DNA from: an uncultured Lachnospiraceae bacterium
GTDB lineage: Bacteria > Bacillota > Clostridia > Lachnospirales > Lachnospiraceae
Assembly (NCBI GenBank): GCA_947003375.1
Contig: CAMQOJ010000202.1
Location: 1 to 7,468 of the forward strand
Direction of reading: 5' to 3'
DNA: 7,468 nucleotides
Part shown: piece by piece, positions 1 through 5,170 of the stretch
How positions within the stretch are numbered: the first letter of the stretch is position 1
Layout: every line of letters starts with the position of its first letter
Translations under genes and position numbers: made by a program
The notes under the pieces: generated by a model
Seen by the model: the letters and a program-made list of their open reading frames with translations, nothing else
Told to the model about the DNA's origin: nothing
Database searches by the model: none

Positions 1-923
1 TCATTCAGGTGGAACCCACGCTTCCTGCGGACTTCCAGAGAGGATGCAATCCATTTCCCCGGGCTCTCCTTCCATTCGTGCTCCTTGAATCGCTCCTTGC
101 AGAACTTGCACTCCATCGTCACATCTGAAAAATGGATGCGCCCCCATTCATAGGGCTGGTATCTCCCACAGCAAGGGCAGGGCACGCACCATTCCTCCAT
201 CGATGACGCAAGGTATTCCTTTTCGATAGGCGACCTCCCCTTGATGGTCGGTGTCGATACCTTGATTTTCTTCCGGTTCCAGAACGTGGCCGTGCGCTTC
301 TCGGCAAGCTTTATCGGGTTGCCCTCCGTCCCGGCGGATGCCGGGTAGCGGTCCACCTCATCCATCAGCACGACCTTGATGGGCCTGGATGCGAGCCCAG
401 CCGCGGAATTCGCCCCTGCCATCGTGATATGTCCGCCAGGGAACACCTTGTGCAGTATGGTATTGCCGGAATCCCTCGTCTTGACGCTCTTGACCTTCCC
501 GCGGAGCACCGGCGTGTCCCGGAACATCGGGGCCAGCCTGTCCTTGGAGAACGTCTGGGCCATCTCAAGCGTGGGCTGCAGGCAGAGGATTGGGGATGGA
601 TCATAGTCTATGTAATATCCGATGATGTTAAGGATCAGCTCGGTCTTCCCTACCTGGGCCGATGACATGATGACGACCTCCTCCACGCCCGCATCGTTCA
701 CCGCGTCCATGATCTCGCGCTGGTATGGCGCTCGGTCCGTGTTCCACTGTCCAGGCTCCGCCGATGCCTCCTGGGACAGCTTCCTGTACCTGTCCGCCCA
801 GCCGCTCACCGTCAGCTCCGGCGGTGGGGACAGGATCTTCGCTATTAATCTAAAAAGACGGACGGTCTTCCCATCCACCTTTCTTTCACCTATAATCTTC
901 TTTTCACTGATGATTACTTTCAT
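1..923 (-). CDS. Phage terminase large subunit, GpA-like (partial, C-terminus beyond left edge)
   Basis: This is the ATPase motor that packages phage DNA into the prohead and cuts it at cos, with the small subunit as partner. The reading frame is open from an ATG at 923 to the window edge (307 full codons). N-terminal family motifs are ELTVSGWADRYRKLS (residues 36-50), AEPGQW (55-60) and APYQREIMDA (65-74). A Walker A-like segment SSAQVGKTE lies at 87-95, and Walker B with its catalytic acid, VVLMDEVDRYP, at 184-194. Two CxxC-type pairs (CVPCPCC near 246-252, CKFC at 272-275) suggest a zinc site. The nuclease domain, which in GpA proteins follows roughly residue 330, is outside the window. 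The start codon lies inside the end of the upstream terminase paralogue (20-bp overlap). The only Shine-Dalgarno-like sequence is a weak GAGAG, so translation is probably coupled. Family identification is from recognition of these motifs and is secure. Confidence 0.95.
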   Translation of the reverse strand, partial: MKVIISEKKIIGERKVDGKTVRLFRLIAKILSPPPELTVSGWADRYRKLSQEASAEPGQWNTDRAPYQREIMDAVNDAGVEEVVIMSSAQVGKTELILNIIGYYIDYDPSPILCLQPTLEMAQTFSKDRLAPMFRDTPVLRGKVKSVKTRDSGNTILHKVFPGGHITMAGANSAAGLASRPIKVVLMDEVDRYPASAGTEGNPIKLAEKRTATFWNRKKIKVSTPTIKGRSPIEKEYLASSMEEWCVPCPCCGRYQPYEWGRIHFSDVTMECKFCKERFKEHEWKESPGKWIASSLEVRRKRGFHLN

Positions 924-1920
924 TTCTCTCAATGTCCCATGTTTCGCCCAACATGTTATTTACCCACAGTTGCATCATCTTTTCGTTTCCATTCTCCAGT
1001 TCCTTGTCGGCTTCCATGAAAGCTTCAATGATGTCTTTCCACTGAATCCAAGGGGATGATAGTGCATTTATGTGGAATCCCCGCTTTCTGTGAATTTCTG
1101 GGGCAGATGCAATCCATTTTCCTTTCCGTTTTTTCCATTGTGCTTCTTCGAAATGCCTACCACAGAATCTGCATTTCATCGTCACATCCGTTAAGCAGAT
1201 GCGTTCCCATTCAAAGGGCTGGTAATGGCGGCAACGAGGACACCGCACACACCATTCTTCTCTGGATGATTCAAGATACTCAGATTCAATCCGTGACCGC
1301 CATCTAATTGTTGGCGTTGATGCTTTTATTATCTTCCGGTTCCGAAATGCTTTTGTGCGTTCTTTAACACTCCTTATTAGATCTCTTCTTGTTCCAGAAG
1401 ATACTGGATAGCTGTCTACCTCATCCATCAGCACGACCTTGATGGGGCGGGACACCGGCAACACAGAATCCATTCCAACCATCGTTATATGCCCGCCAGG
1501 GAATATCCTGTGCAATATGCTATTTCCAGTATCCTGTGTCTTGGCACTCTTAATCTTCCCGCGGAGCACCGGCGTGTCCCGGAACATCGGAGCCAGCCTG
1601 TCCATAGAAAATATTTGGGCCATTTTAAGCGTAGGCTGTAGGCACAGGATAGGAGAAGGGTCATAGTCTATGTAGTAGCCGATGATATTCAATAACATTT
1701 CAGTCTTCCCTGCTTGTGCCGATGACATGATGACGACTTCCTCCACCTTGTCATCGCTCACGGCATTCATGATTTCCCGCTGATATAAAGCACGTTTGGA
1801 GTTCCATTTTATTGCGTCCGCAAAAGTCCCTTGTGATAGACGCCTGTGTCTATCCGCCCATCTGCTGACTTTCAGCCTTGGCAGCATCAGCCCCTTTATT
1901 TCCAAGAAAATTCGAAGCAT
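904..1920 (-). CDS. Truncated terminase large-subunit paralogue (ATPase domain only)
   Basis: This 338-aa protein is a paralogue of the GpA-like terminase encoded directly downstream. It aligns from its N-terminus (VSRWADRHRRLSQ, residues 18-30) through Walker A (SSAQAGKTE, 66-74), Walker B (VVLMDEVDSYP, 162-172) and the Cys pairs (CVRCPRC near 224-230, CRFC at 250-253) to NNMLGETWD (321-329). It then ends about nine residues later, where the nuclease domain of GpA proteins would begin. About four in five residues match the neighbour between the two Walker motifs. Elsewhere it has drifted: APYQRE is ALYQRE, AEPGQW is replaced by ADAIKW, and NSAAGLAS is replaced by DSVLPVS with one residue lost. 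It is visibly AT-richer than its neighbour. The start has a GGAG-type site (AAGGTGGAG) 7 nt upstream. It could be an inactive relic, a regulator or decoy of packaging, or an accessory motor subunit; the sequence does not decide. No internal stop or frameshift is seen. Confidence 0.9.
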   Translation of the reverse strand: MLRIFLEIKGLMLPRLKVSRWADRHRRLSQGTFADAIKWNSKRALYQREIMNAVSDDKVEEVVIMSSAQAGKTEMLLNIIGYYIDYDPSPILCLQPTLKMAQIFSMDRLAPMFRDTPVLRGKIKSAKTQDTGNSILHRIFPGGHITMVGMDSVLPVSRPIKVVLMDEVDSYPVSSGTRRDLIRSVKERTKAFRNRKIIKASTPTIRWRSRIESEYLESSREEWCVRCPRCRHYQPFEWERICLTDVTMKCRFCGRHFEEAQWKKRKGKWIASAPEIHRKRGFHINALSSPWIQWKDIIEAFMEADKELENGNEKMMQLWVNNMLGETWDIERNESNHQ

Positions 1921-1951
1921 CTACATCTCCACCTTTCTTTAAGCTTCCCCA

Positions 1952-2548
1952 TCAATCTGCACTTTCGTAATCTTCCGAATCGTCATCCACTAATTCATCC
2001 CCATGGAAATCTTTCGGGTTGTAGTCCTTCAGTTCGTTCAGGGCATCCAGCACTTCCCGGTTGATTGCCGTGCGGATGTATCCCGCGTCATTCCGGGCCA
2101 CCAGAAGCGGGGCCAGCTTCGTAGGCATGGCCAGCAGCCTTGCCCTGATGGAGACCAGCATGTCCGTCATGACGCGCTCCACGTCCCCCGAGCTGTGCAG
2201 CTCCCCTTTCATCACCTGGAGCTTCAGTTCTGAGATATGGCGCTTCACACGCTCATGGATCGCCTTTTCCTCCTCCAGGTCCAGCTCCCCATCGGGGGAG
2301 TCTGTTCCCGCTGCCTCCATGGCCACTTTCAGGGTCAATATGTAGTTCATGATGGAGTCCTTAAGTTTATACCGGCCCTTTGCGGCCCGGACCACGATGC
2401 CCTCCTCCGCAAGCTGCCGTATGCGCCTGTCCGAAACCCCTATCATCTTTTCCAATGTCGCGCTGTTGACCGTGATTGCGCTGATGTCAGTGGTCTTGAT
2501 GCTTTCTGTCACGATGTCGATGCCCCCTTGGGCCACGTCCTTTTTCAT
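1952..2548 (-). CDS. Phage terminase small subunit, Nu1-like
   Basis: Likely the DNA-recognition subunit of the terminase, which binds near cos and recruits the large subunit. The 198-aa product has a winged-helix/MerR-like N-terminal domain (residues 30-70, LEKMIGVSDRRIRQLAEEGI followed by a KGRYKLKDSI wing). An acidic linker follows (about 82-96), then a helical stretch, AIHERVKRHISELKLQVMKGEL (96-117), and the segment RARLLAMPTKLAPLL (135-149) that is typical of Nu1-type subunits. The C-terminus is very acidic (DELVDDDSEDYESAD). An ATG at 2548 was chosen because GGAGGG lies 9 nt upstream. A further in-frame ATG at 2584 has no usable ribosome site. Its position right before the large-subunit genes fits the assignment. 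It was recognised by domain layout rather than by close identity. Confidence 0.85.
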   Translation of the reverse strand: MKKDVAQGGIDIVTESIKTTDISAITVNSATLEKMIGVSDRRIRQLAEEGIVVRAAKGRYKLKDSIMNYILTLKVAMEAAGTDSPDGELDLEEEKAIHERVKRHISELKLQVMKGELHSSGDVERVMTDMLVSIRARLLAMPTKLAPLLVARNDAGYIRTAINREVLDALNELKDYNPKDFHGDELVDDDSEDYESAD

Positions 2549-2888
2549 CGTCCATATCCCTCCACCGGACACGGCAGTTCCCATCCTAAAATCCCAATAC
2601 CTAGCAAAATCCCGGGCTCAGCGACCCGCGGCGTACATTTGTTCGATAAAAGAACCTATGTTGTTCGGGCCTTGCGGCGGCGAACATCCGTTTGTGTTCG
2701 GGTATTCTGCCGCATCCTCACTCTGTTGACATATCTAATATTCTGTAAATCATGCCCCTTCCGTCCCACTACCTTATAATGCACCAGCCATGGCACCACC
2801 ATGTTTGACAGTCCTCCGATATGTCAAGCAAACGGCAATAAAAAAATGCGCTGCCGATTCCCCTGGTCGAAAAGGCATAAAAAATAAC
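2549..2888. other. Non-coding region upstream of terS; candidate cos/terminase-binding region
   Basis: No convincing gene is seen in these 340 bp. The part nearest terS is GC-rich (CCCGGG near 2614, CCCGCGGCG near 2630). It is followed by repeated GTTCG motifs at 2641-2645, 2663-2667 and 2696-2700, with the inverse CGAAC at 2681-2685 and GAAC at 2652-2655. In lambda-type phages the cos site with its small-terminase binding sites lies directly before the small-subunit gene, so this is where cos is expected. I cannot identify the nicking site. The distal part holds copies of TTGACATATC in both orientations (2726-2735, 2818-2827), TTGACA at 2805-2810 and a run of seven A at 2840-2846. No clear promoter or terminator could be assembled from these. 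Confidence 0.4.
2641..2702. repeat. Clustered GTTCG/CGAAC motifs before terS
   Basis: GTTCG occurs at 2641, 2663 and 2696, the last two extended to GTTCGGG. The inverse CGAAC is at 2681-2685 and a GAAC half-site at 2652. The direct copies are 22 and 33 bp apart, both multiples of 11, so they would lie on one helical face. CGAAC and the last GTTCG form a dyad with a 10-bp spacer. By position these could be the binding sites of the winged-helix small terminase, comparable to the R sites of lambda cosB. That role is inference from location and spacing only. Confidence 0.4.
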
Positions 2889-3440
2889 CTACCGGCTGAA
2901 CGATAGATTATTATAAGCCTTGTCCTTGCAGTCCTGATCCACCCCTATATAGCGGAGCGTGATGTGTATGTCCGAATGGTTGAATATGTCCATCAGCAGG
3001 GCCGCATCATTCGTCTGCTTGTACAGATGGTAGCCGAATGTCTTCCTCAGCGTGTGCGTACCTATGCTGTCAAGCCCGAACTCCTTCCCCGCCTTGGACA
3101 GGATGTTGTATGCCTGTTGCCTCGTGATGGGCCTGTTCGGCGCGTTCGGGCTCCTGAACAGGAACTCATAGTCCTTTTTGTCCCTGACATATCCGTCCAG
3201 TATCTTCCTGAGGTTCTTATTGATTGGGAAACGCTTTTCCTTTCCAGTCTTCTTTTCCCTGCGGGCGATGTAGTCCTTCCCCCGCACGTCCCGGACACGG
3301 AACTGCAGGATGTCGCATATCCGGAGCCCTGAATATATCCCGAACATGAACATCACATAGTCGCGCTGGTTCCTGTACCTCAGATAGTCTGCGATGTCAA
3401 GCACGACTTCCTTGTCCCGGATCGGCTCAACCGTGTTCAT
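2889..3440 (-). CDS. Small tyrosine recombinase (catalytic domain only)
   Basis: A 183-aa site-specific recombinase of the phage integrase/Xer superfamily, which cuts and rejoins DNA through a catalytic tyrosine. The expected residues are present in order: Arg40 in SGLRICD, Lys64 in REKKTGK, His129 and Arg132 in THTLRKTF, His155 in FNHSD and Tyr164 in TLRYIGV. The protein starts almost directly with the catalytic domain. The N-terminal core-binding domain of full-length integrases (about 300-400 aa) is missing, so the size is nearer to FimB/FimE-type recombinases. The ATG at 3440 has AGGAGG 8 nt upstream. The frame stays open to 3515, but no good start lies there and that stretch contains the candidate promoter. 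It is the first gene after the proposed late promoter and precedes terS, so it is probably expressed with packaging genes rather than as the lysogeny integrase. Possible jobs are concatemer or dimer resolution or an inversion switch; its substrate site is not identified. Confidence 0.88.
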   Translation of the reverse strand: MNTVEPIRDKEVVLDIADYLRYRNQRDYVMFMFGIYSGLRICDILQFRVRDVRGKDYIARREKKTGKEKRFPINKNLRKILDGYVRDKKDYEFLFRSPNAPNRPITRQQAYNILSKAGKEFGLDSIGTHTLRKTFGYHLYKQTNDAALLMDIFNHSDIHITLRYIGVDQDCKDKAYNNLSFSR

Positions 3441-3506
3441 CCGTCCCGCCTCCTTTCCGGCATGGAAAAAGCGGCCACATCCATGACCGCTCCACACACT
3501 TTTGAC

Positions 3507-3542
3507 TATACCCATTATAGCACATCCAGGGCGACATTTCTA
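3507..3542 (-). promoter_or_regulatory. Candidate late promoter with extended -10
   Basis: On the minus strand, TGCTATAAT (3522 to 3514) is a perfect extended -10 element with the TATAAT hexamer at 3519-3514. At the normal 17-bp spacing the -35 position reads TAGAAA (3542-3537), a poor match that overlaps the ATGTCG repeats. A good -10 with a poor -35, plus direct repeats immediately upstream, is typical of an activator-dependent promoter. Transcription would start near 3507, about 67 nt before the recombinase ATG, and would serve recombinase, terS and both terL genes. The activator is probably the ArpU-like protein encoded just upstream. The promoter itself is visible; its control is inferred. 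Confidence 0.6.
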
Positions 3543-3652
3543 CGACATCTTTTGCACCAAAAAGGCGACATGTCCTGCACCGAAAAGGCGACATGTTCTG
3601 CACCAAAAAGGCGACATGTTCTGCACCAAAAAGGCGACATGAAATGCGACAT
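3531..3652 (-). repeat. 23-bp tandem repeats with GCGACAT core, upstream of the late promoter
   Basis: The motif CGACAT (ATGTCG on the minus strand) starts at 3532, 3543, 3566, 3589, 3612, 3635 and 3647. The steps are 11, 23, 23, 23, 23 and 12 bp. The four inner units are near-identical 23-mers in which TGCACC, an A-tract and GGCGACATG follow in the same order; the flanking copies are half-units. Steps of 11-12 or 23 bp put every core on the same helical face, as expected for cooperative binding of a regulator. The array ends at the -35 position of the candidate promoter. Binding of the ArpU-like regulator is the simplest reading; arm-type sites for the recombinase encoded downstream are an alternative. 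Confidence 0.8.
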
Positions 3653-3712
3653 CCTCTTTTCCCCGGAGCCTTTGATTTTACTGCATTTCTTCCATTTTCA
3701 TCCCTTAAAAAA

Positions 3713-3786
3713 CCCGTTCTGAAAGTGATTCAAAAAGTCGTTCTAAAAACGCTTCAAAAAGCCGTTCAAAAAAGTGGTTCAAAAAA
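3713..3786. repeat. 12-bp tandem array with phased A-tracts
   Basis: Six degenerate units each carry TTC followed by an A-rich tract. TTC occurs at 3717, 3729, 3741, 3753, 3765 and 3778, giving steps of 12, 12, 12, 12 and 13 bp. On the minus strand each reads roughly TTTTTGAA plus a four-base GC-containing spacer. The array begins about 10 bp after the stop codon of the late regulator and is separate in sequence from the 23-bp array. It could be a protein-binding array, and the regularly spaced A5-A6 tracts could give intrinsic DNA curvature. No gene is convincing here, and 3653-3712 between the arrays shows nothing recognisable. Confidence 0.75.
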
Positions 3787-3795
3787 TTTGACTTT

Positions 3796-4263
3796 TCACA
3801 GTCCGAAAACGCCCATGCAGCCCCTCATCTTCCGCTCGATCCGCTGGAGCTGGCGGCGCGATATCCCGATGGCATCCGCAGCTTCATCCTGGCTCATCCG
3901 GTCTATGACGCGGCTGACGAATATCGACTGCTCCATGCCCTCCAGCTTCTCCGCCGCCCTTATCAGGTTCCTCCGCCTCCTCTGGAGCGCCCTTATCGTC
4001 TCCCGCTCCTTTGCGATGTACTCTTCATCTTTGGCAATGGACATCAAGGCATCCGGGAAATCCATGTGGGAAAATCCCGCATGCGGCATCCCGGAATAGT
4101 CCATCCCACCGATTCCAGCCGGACCATTCATTCCGGCCATCCGCTTCACCTTTTCGATGCTCTTAAGATGGTTCCTGATTTTCTCCCTGCACATCAGTAT
4201 CTGGAAGTCGATGTCCTTAATCAGCTTCCCACCATCCAGGTTCAATGTTCTTGATGCTGACAT
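3796..4263 (-). CDS. Phage late transcription regulator, ArpU/RinA-like (sigma-70 region 4-type HTH)
   Basis: A 155-aa protein with the layout of small Firmicute-phage late regulators that switch on packaging and structural genes. Residues about 75-115 are a charged helical region (AKDEEYIAKERETIRALQRRRRNL). The C-terminal part (about 115-146) is a sigma-70-region-4-like helix-turn-helix, SRVIDRMSQDEAADAIGISRR followed by QLQRIERK. A Met/Gly-rich stretch (MAGMNGPAGIGGMDYSGMP, about 42-60) interrupts the N-terminal half and looks like a flexible linker. The ATG at 4263 has AGGAGG 5 nt upstream. The gene sits between the replication block and the packaging block, directly before two repeat arrays and a promoter with a poor -35, as expected for an activator acting on the neighbouring late promoter. 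Assignment to a named family is from HTH pattern, size and position. Confidence 0.72.
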   Translation of the reverse strand: MSASRTLNLDGGKLIKDIDFQILMCREKIRNHLKSIEKVKRMAGMNGPAGIGGMDYSGMPHAGFSHMDFPDALMSIAKDEEYIAKERETIRALQRRRRNLIRAAEKLEGMEQSIFVSRVIDRMSQDEAADAIGISRRQLQRIERKMRGCMGVFGL

Positions 4264-4273
4264 CTTTGCCTCC

Positions 4274-4302
4274 TTGCTTCAAAACGCTCATTCTGCTATA
4301 AT
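4274..4302 (+). promoter_or_regulatory. Candidate plus-strand promoter, opposite to all genes
   Basis: TTGCTT (4274-4279), a 17-bp spacer, and TATAAT (4297-4302) with the extended TG at 4294-4295 form a good sigma-A-type promoter pointing to higher coordinates. It would start near 4309. No plus-strand gene follows, but a hairpin with a U-rich tail does (4337-4370). The -35 overlaps the ribosome site of the late regulator on the other strand, so polymerase binding here could also affect that gene. Confidence 0.45.
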
Positions 4303-4308
4303 TATTTT

Positions 4309-4370
4309 AGGGTTACAGTCGGCATGATGCCTGGCTTGGAGCGGATGGCCGTCCGCTCCATTGTATTTTT
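4309..4370 (+). ncRNA. Candidate small RNA antisense to the late-regulator leader
   Basis: Between the plus-strand promoter and the terminator-like hairpin lies about 62 nt of sequence with no sensible open reading frame. It contains the perfect inverted repeat GGCATgATGCC (4321-4331), then a 9-bp hairpin and the U-rich tail. If transcribed, it would be complementary to the leader or read-through mRNA just upstream of the late-regulator gene and could influence its expression. This is a prediction from signals only; no known RNA family was recognised. Confidence 0.35.
4337..4370 (+). terminator. Intrinsic terminator-like hairpin, plus-strand orientation
   Basis: TGGAGCGGA (4337-4345) and TCCGCTCCA (4352-4360) form a perfect 9-bp GC-rich stem with a 6-nt loop. 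On the plus strand the tail TTGTATTTTT follows at 4361-4370. On the minus strand no T-run follows the stem, so it should act mainly on plus-strand transcripts. Confidence 0.55.
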
Positions 4371-4380
4371 GCTAATCTTA

Positions 4381-4409
4381 TGCCGCTGGAACATGGTGCC
4401 CCAGCGGCA
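4381..4409. other. Perfect 9-bp hairpin after the 243-aa gene
   Basis: TGCCGCTGG (4381-4389) and CCAGCGGCA (4401-4409) are exact inverse complements around an 11-nt loop, starting 8 nt after the stop codon at 4418. Neither strand has a T-run next to the stem, so it is not a classical intrinsic terminator. It may protect the 3' end of the replication-block mRNA, support factor-dependent termination, or bind a protein. Confidence 0.5.
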
Positions 4410-4417
4410 AAGATGAT

Positions 4418-5149
4418 TCATGACAGCACAGAGATATTGTCCATGCCTTTCAGCTCCTCTTTCAGGTAGTCGGCGATTTCATGCACTGCCCGGAACTTCC
4501 ATGCACCTCCATCCGCTTCGAACAGGGCACACGACACGCCTCCCTGCGTGTTCTTCATCCTGAACACGAACTCGATTTCCTGCTGCTCCACTTCATGGAA
4601 CGTGCGGAAGGGCATCAGCGTCACAGGGTTCGGCACTATCACGTCCTCTACAGTGGCAAGCCCGGTCTTTACAGTGGCTTTCTGGGAAACGCCGTCATCA
4701 CCGTAATTGGCCACCGTCCTGTCCTCCACGTTCCCAGCCACCTTCATTACGACAGCCTTATCAGGCGTGTCGAGGAACGTTGACTGCATCTGGATGATGA
4801 ATGCCTCCTGCTCCATGAACCTGTTCAGGGCCACCTCCGGCACCTTCGCATTGACGTCCACCACCTCCCATCTGGCCATATCGCTGTTGAACTGTGTAAC
4901 CAGCCTGACATTCGTCTCGGACGCGACATGGACAATCATCTTCGGCACATCGCCCTGGAAGTCTGCGCACATGTCCTCCTTTATGTAGTCCACAAGCGAT
5001 GACAGCGTGGAAAGCTGAATCTCTTTGCATCTATGGCATCCTCCCACCAGCATGGGGGCGCCATCCTTGAAGTAGTACTTCTTGCCGTTGATATCCTCAG
5101 TCCTGGGCTGCTGGAGCCCGATGATGTACTGCAGTGCTTCTTTAATCAT
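4418..5149 (-). CDS. Conserved phage protein of unknown function (243 aa)
   Basis: I recognise this as a type common in Firmicute prophages next to the 'replication terminator'-type protein, but with no established function. Visible features are STLSSLVDYIKEDM (47-60), MIVHVASETNVRLVTQF (71-87), a middle segment VMKVAGNVEDRTVANYGDDG (134-153), IVPNPVTLMPFRTF (171-184), and a conserved-looking end, VSCALFEADGGAWKFRAVHEI (205-225). A Cys/His cluster GGCHRCKE (36-43) could bind metal but is a single CxxC. There is no signal peptide or membrane segment. The ATG at 5149 has GAGG about 8 nt upstream and lies 21 bp after the upstream stop, so the two genes are probably co-transcribed. A loose resemblance in layout to YfdQ/DUF2303-type phage proteins is possible but unproven. 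Confidence 0.8.
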   Translation of the reverse strand: MIKEALQYIIGLQQPRTEDINGKKYYFKDGAPMLVGGCHRCKEIQLSTLSSLVDYIKEDMCADFQGDVPKMIVHVASETNVRLVTQFNSDMARWEVVDVNAKVPEVALNRFMEQEAFIIQMQSTFLDTPDKAVVMKVAGNVEDRTVANYGDDGVSQKATVKTGLATVEDVIVPNPVTLMPFRTFHEVEQQEIEFVFRMKNTQGGVSCALFEADGGAWKFRAVHEIADYLKEELKGMDNISVLS

Positions 5150-5170
5150 TTCACTGTCCTCACTTTCTTT

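Noticed and set aside
365..604. Minus-strand 79-codon open frame
   Set aside because: It is an alternative frame inside the large-terminase gene, with Arg/Ser/Pro-rich shadow composition.
622..1059. Plus-strand open frame of 145 codons across the terL overlap
   Set aside because: It is antisense to two clear terminase genes and its product has no recognisable features.
2549..2584. Longer start for the small terminase at 2584
   Set aside because: No properly spaced ribosome site lies upstream, whereas the ATG at 2548 has GGAGGG.
2237..2779. Plus-strand open frame of 180 codons over terS and the upstream region
   Set aside because: Most of it is antisense to the Nu1-like gene; composition is typical of a shadow frame.
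2775..2827. TATAAT at 2775-2780 (plus) and TTGACA-like boxes nearby as promoters
   Set aside because: No partner box occurs at 16-18 bp in either orientation, so no promoter could be assembled.
3441..3515. Longer start for the tyrosine recombinase
   Set aside because: It would place the start inside the candidate -10 element, and the strong ribosome site belongs to the ATG at 3440.
3531..3652. Short direct repeats that could suggest a CRISPR array
   Set aside because: The 23-bp units are contiguous, with no unique spacers between them, and no cas gene is present; a regulator-binding array fits better.
3593..4099. Plus-strand open frame of 168 codons with a KVIQKVVLKTLQKAVQK repeat
   Set aside because: It overlaps the well-supported late-regulator gene in antisense, and its repeats only reflect the 12-bp DNA array being a multiple of three; no ribosome site was seen.
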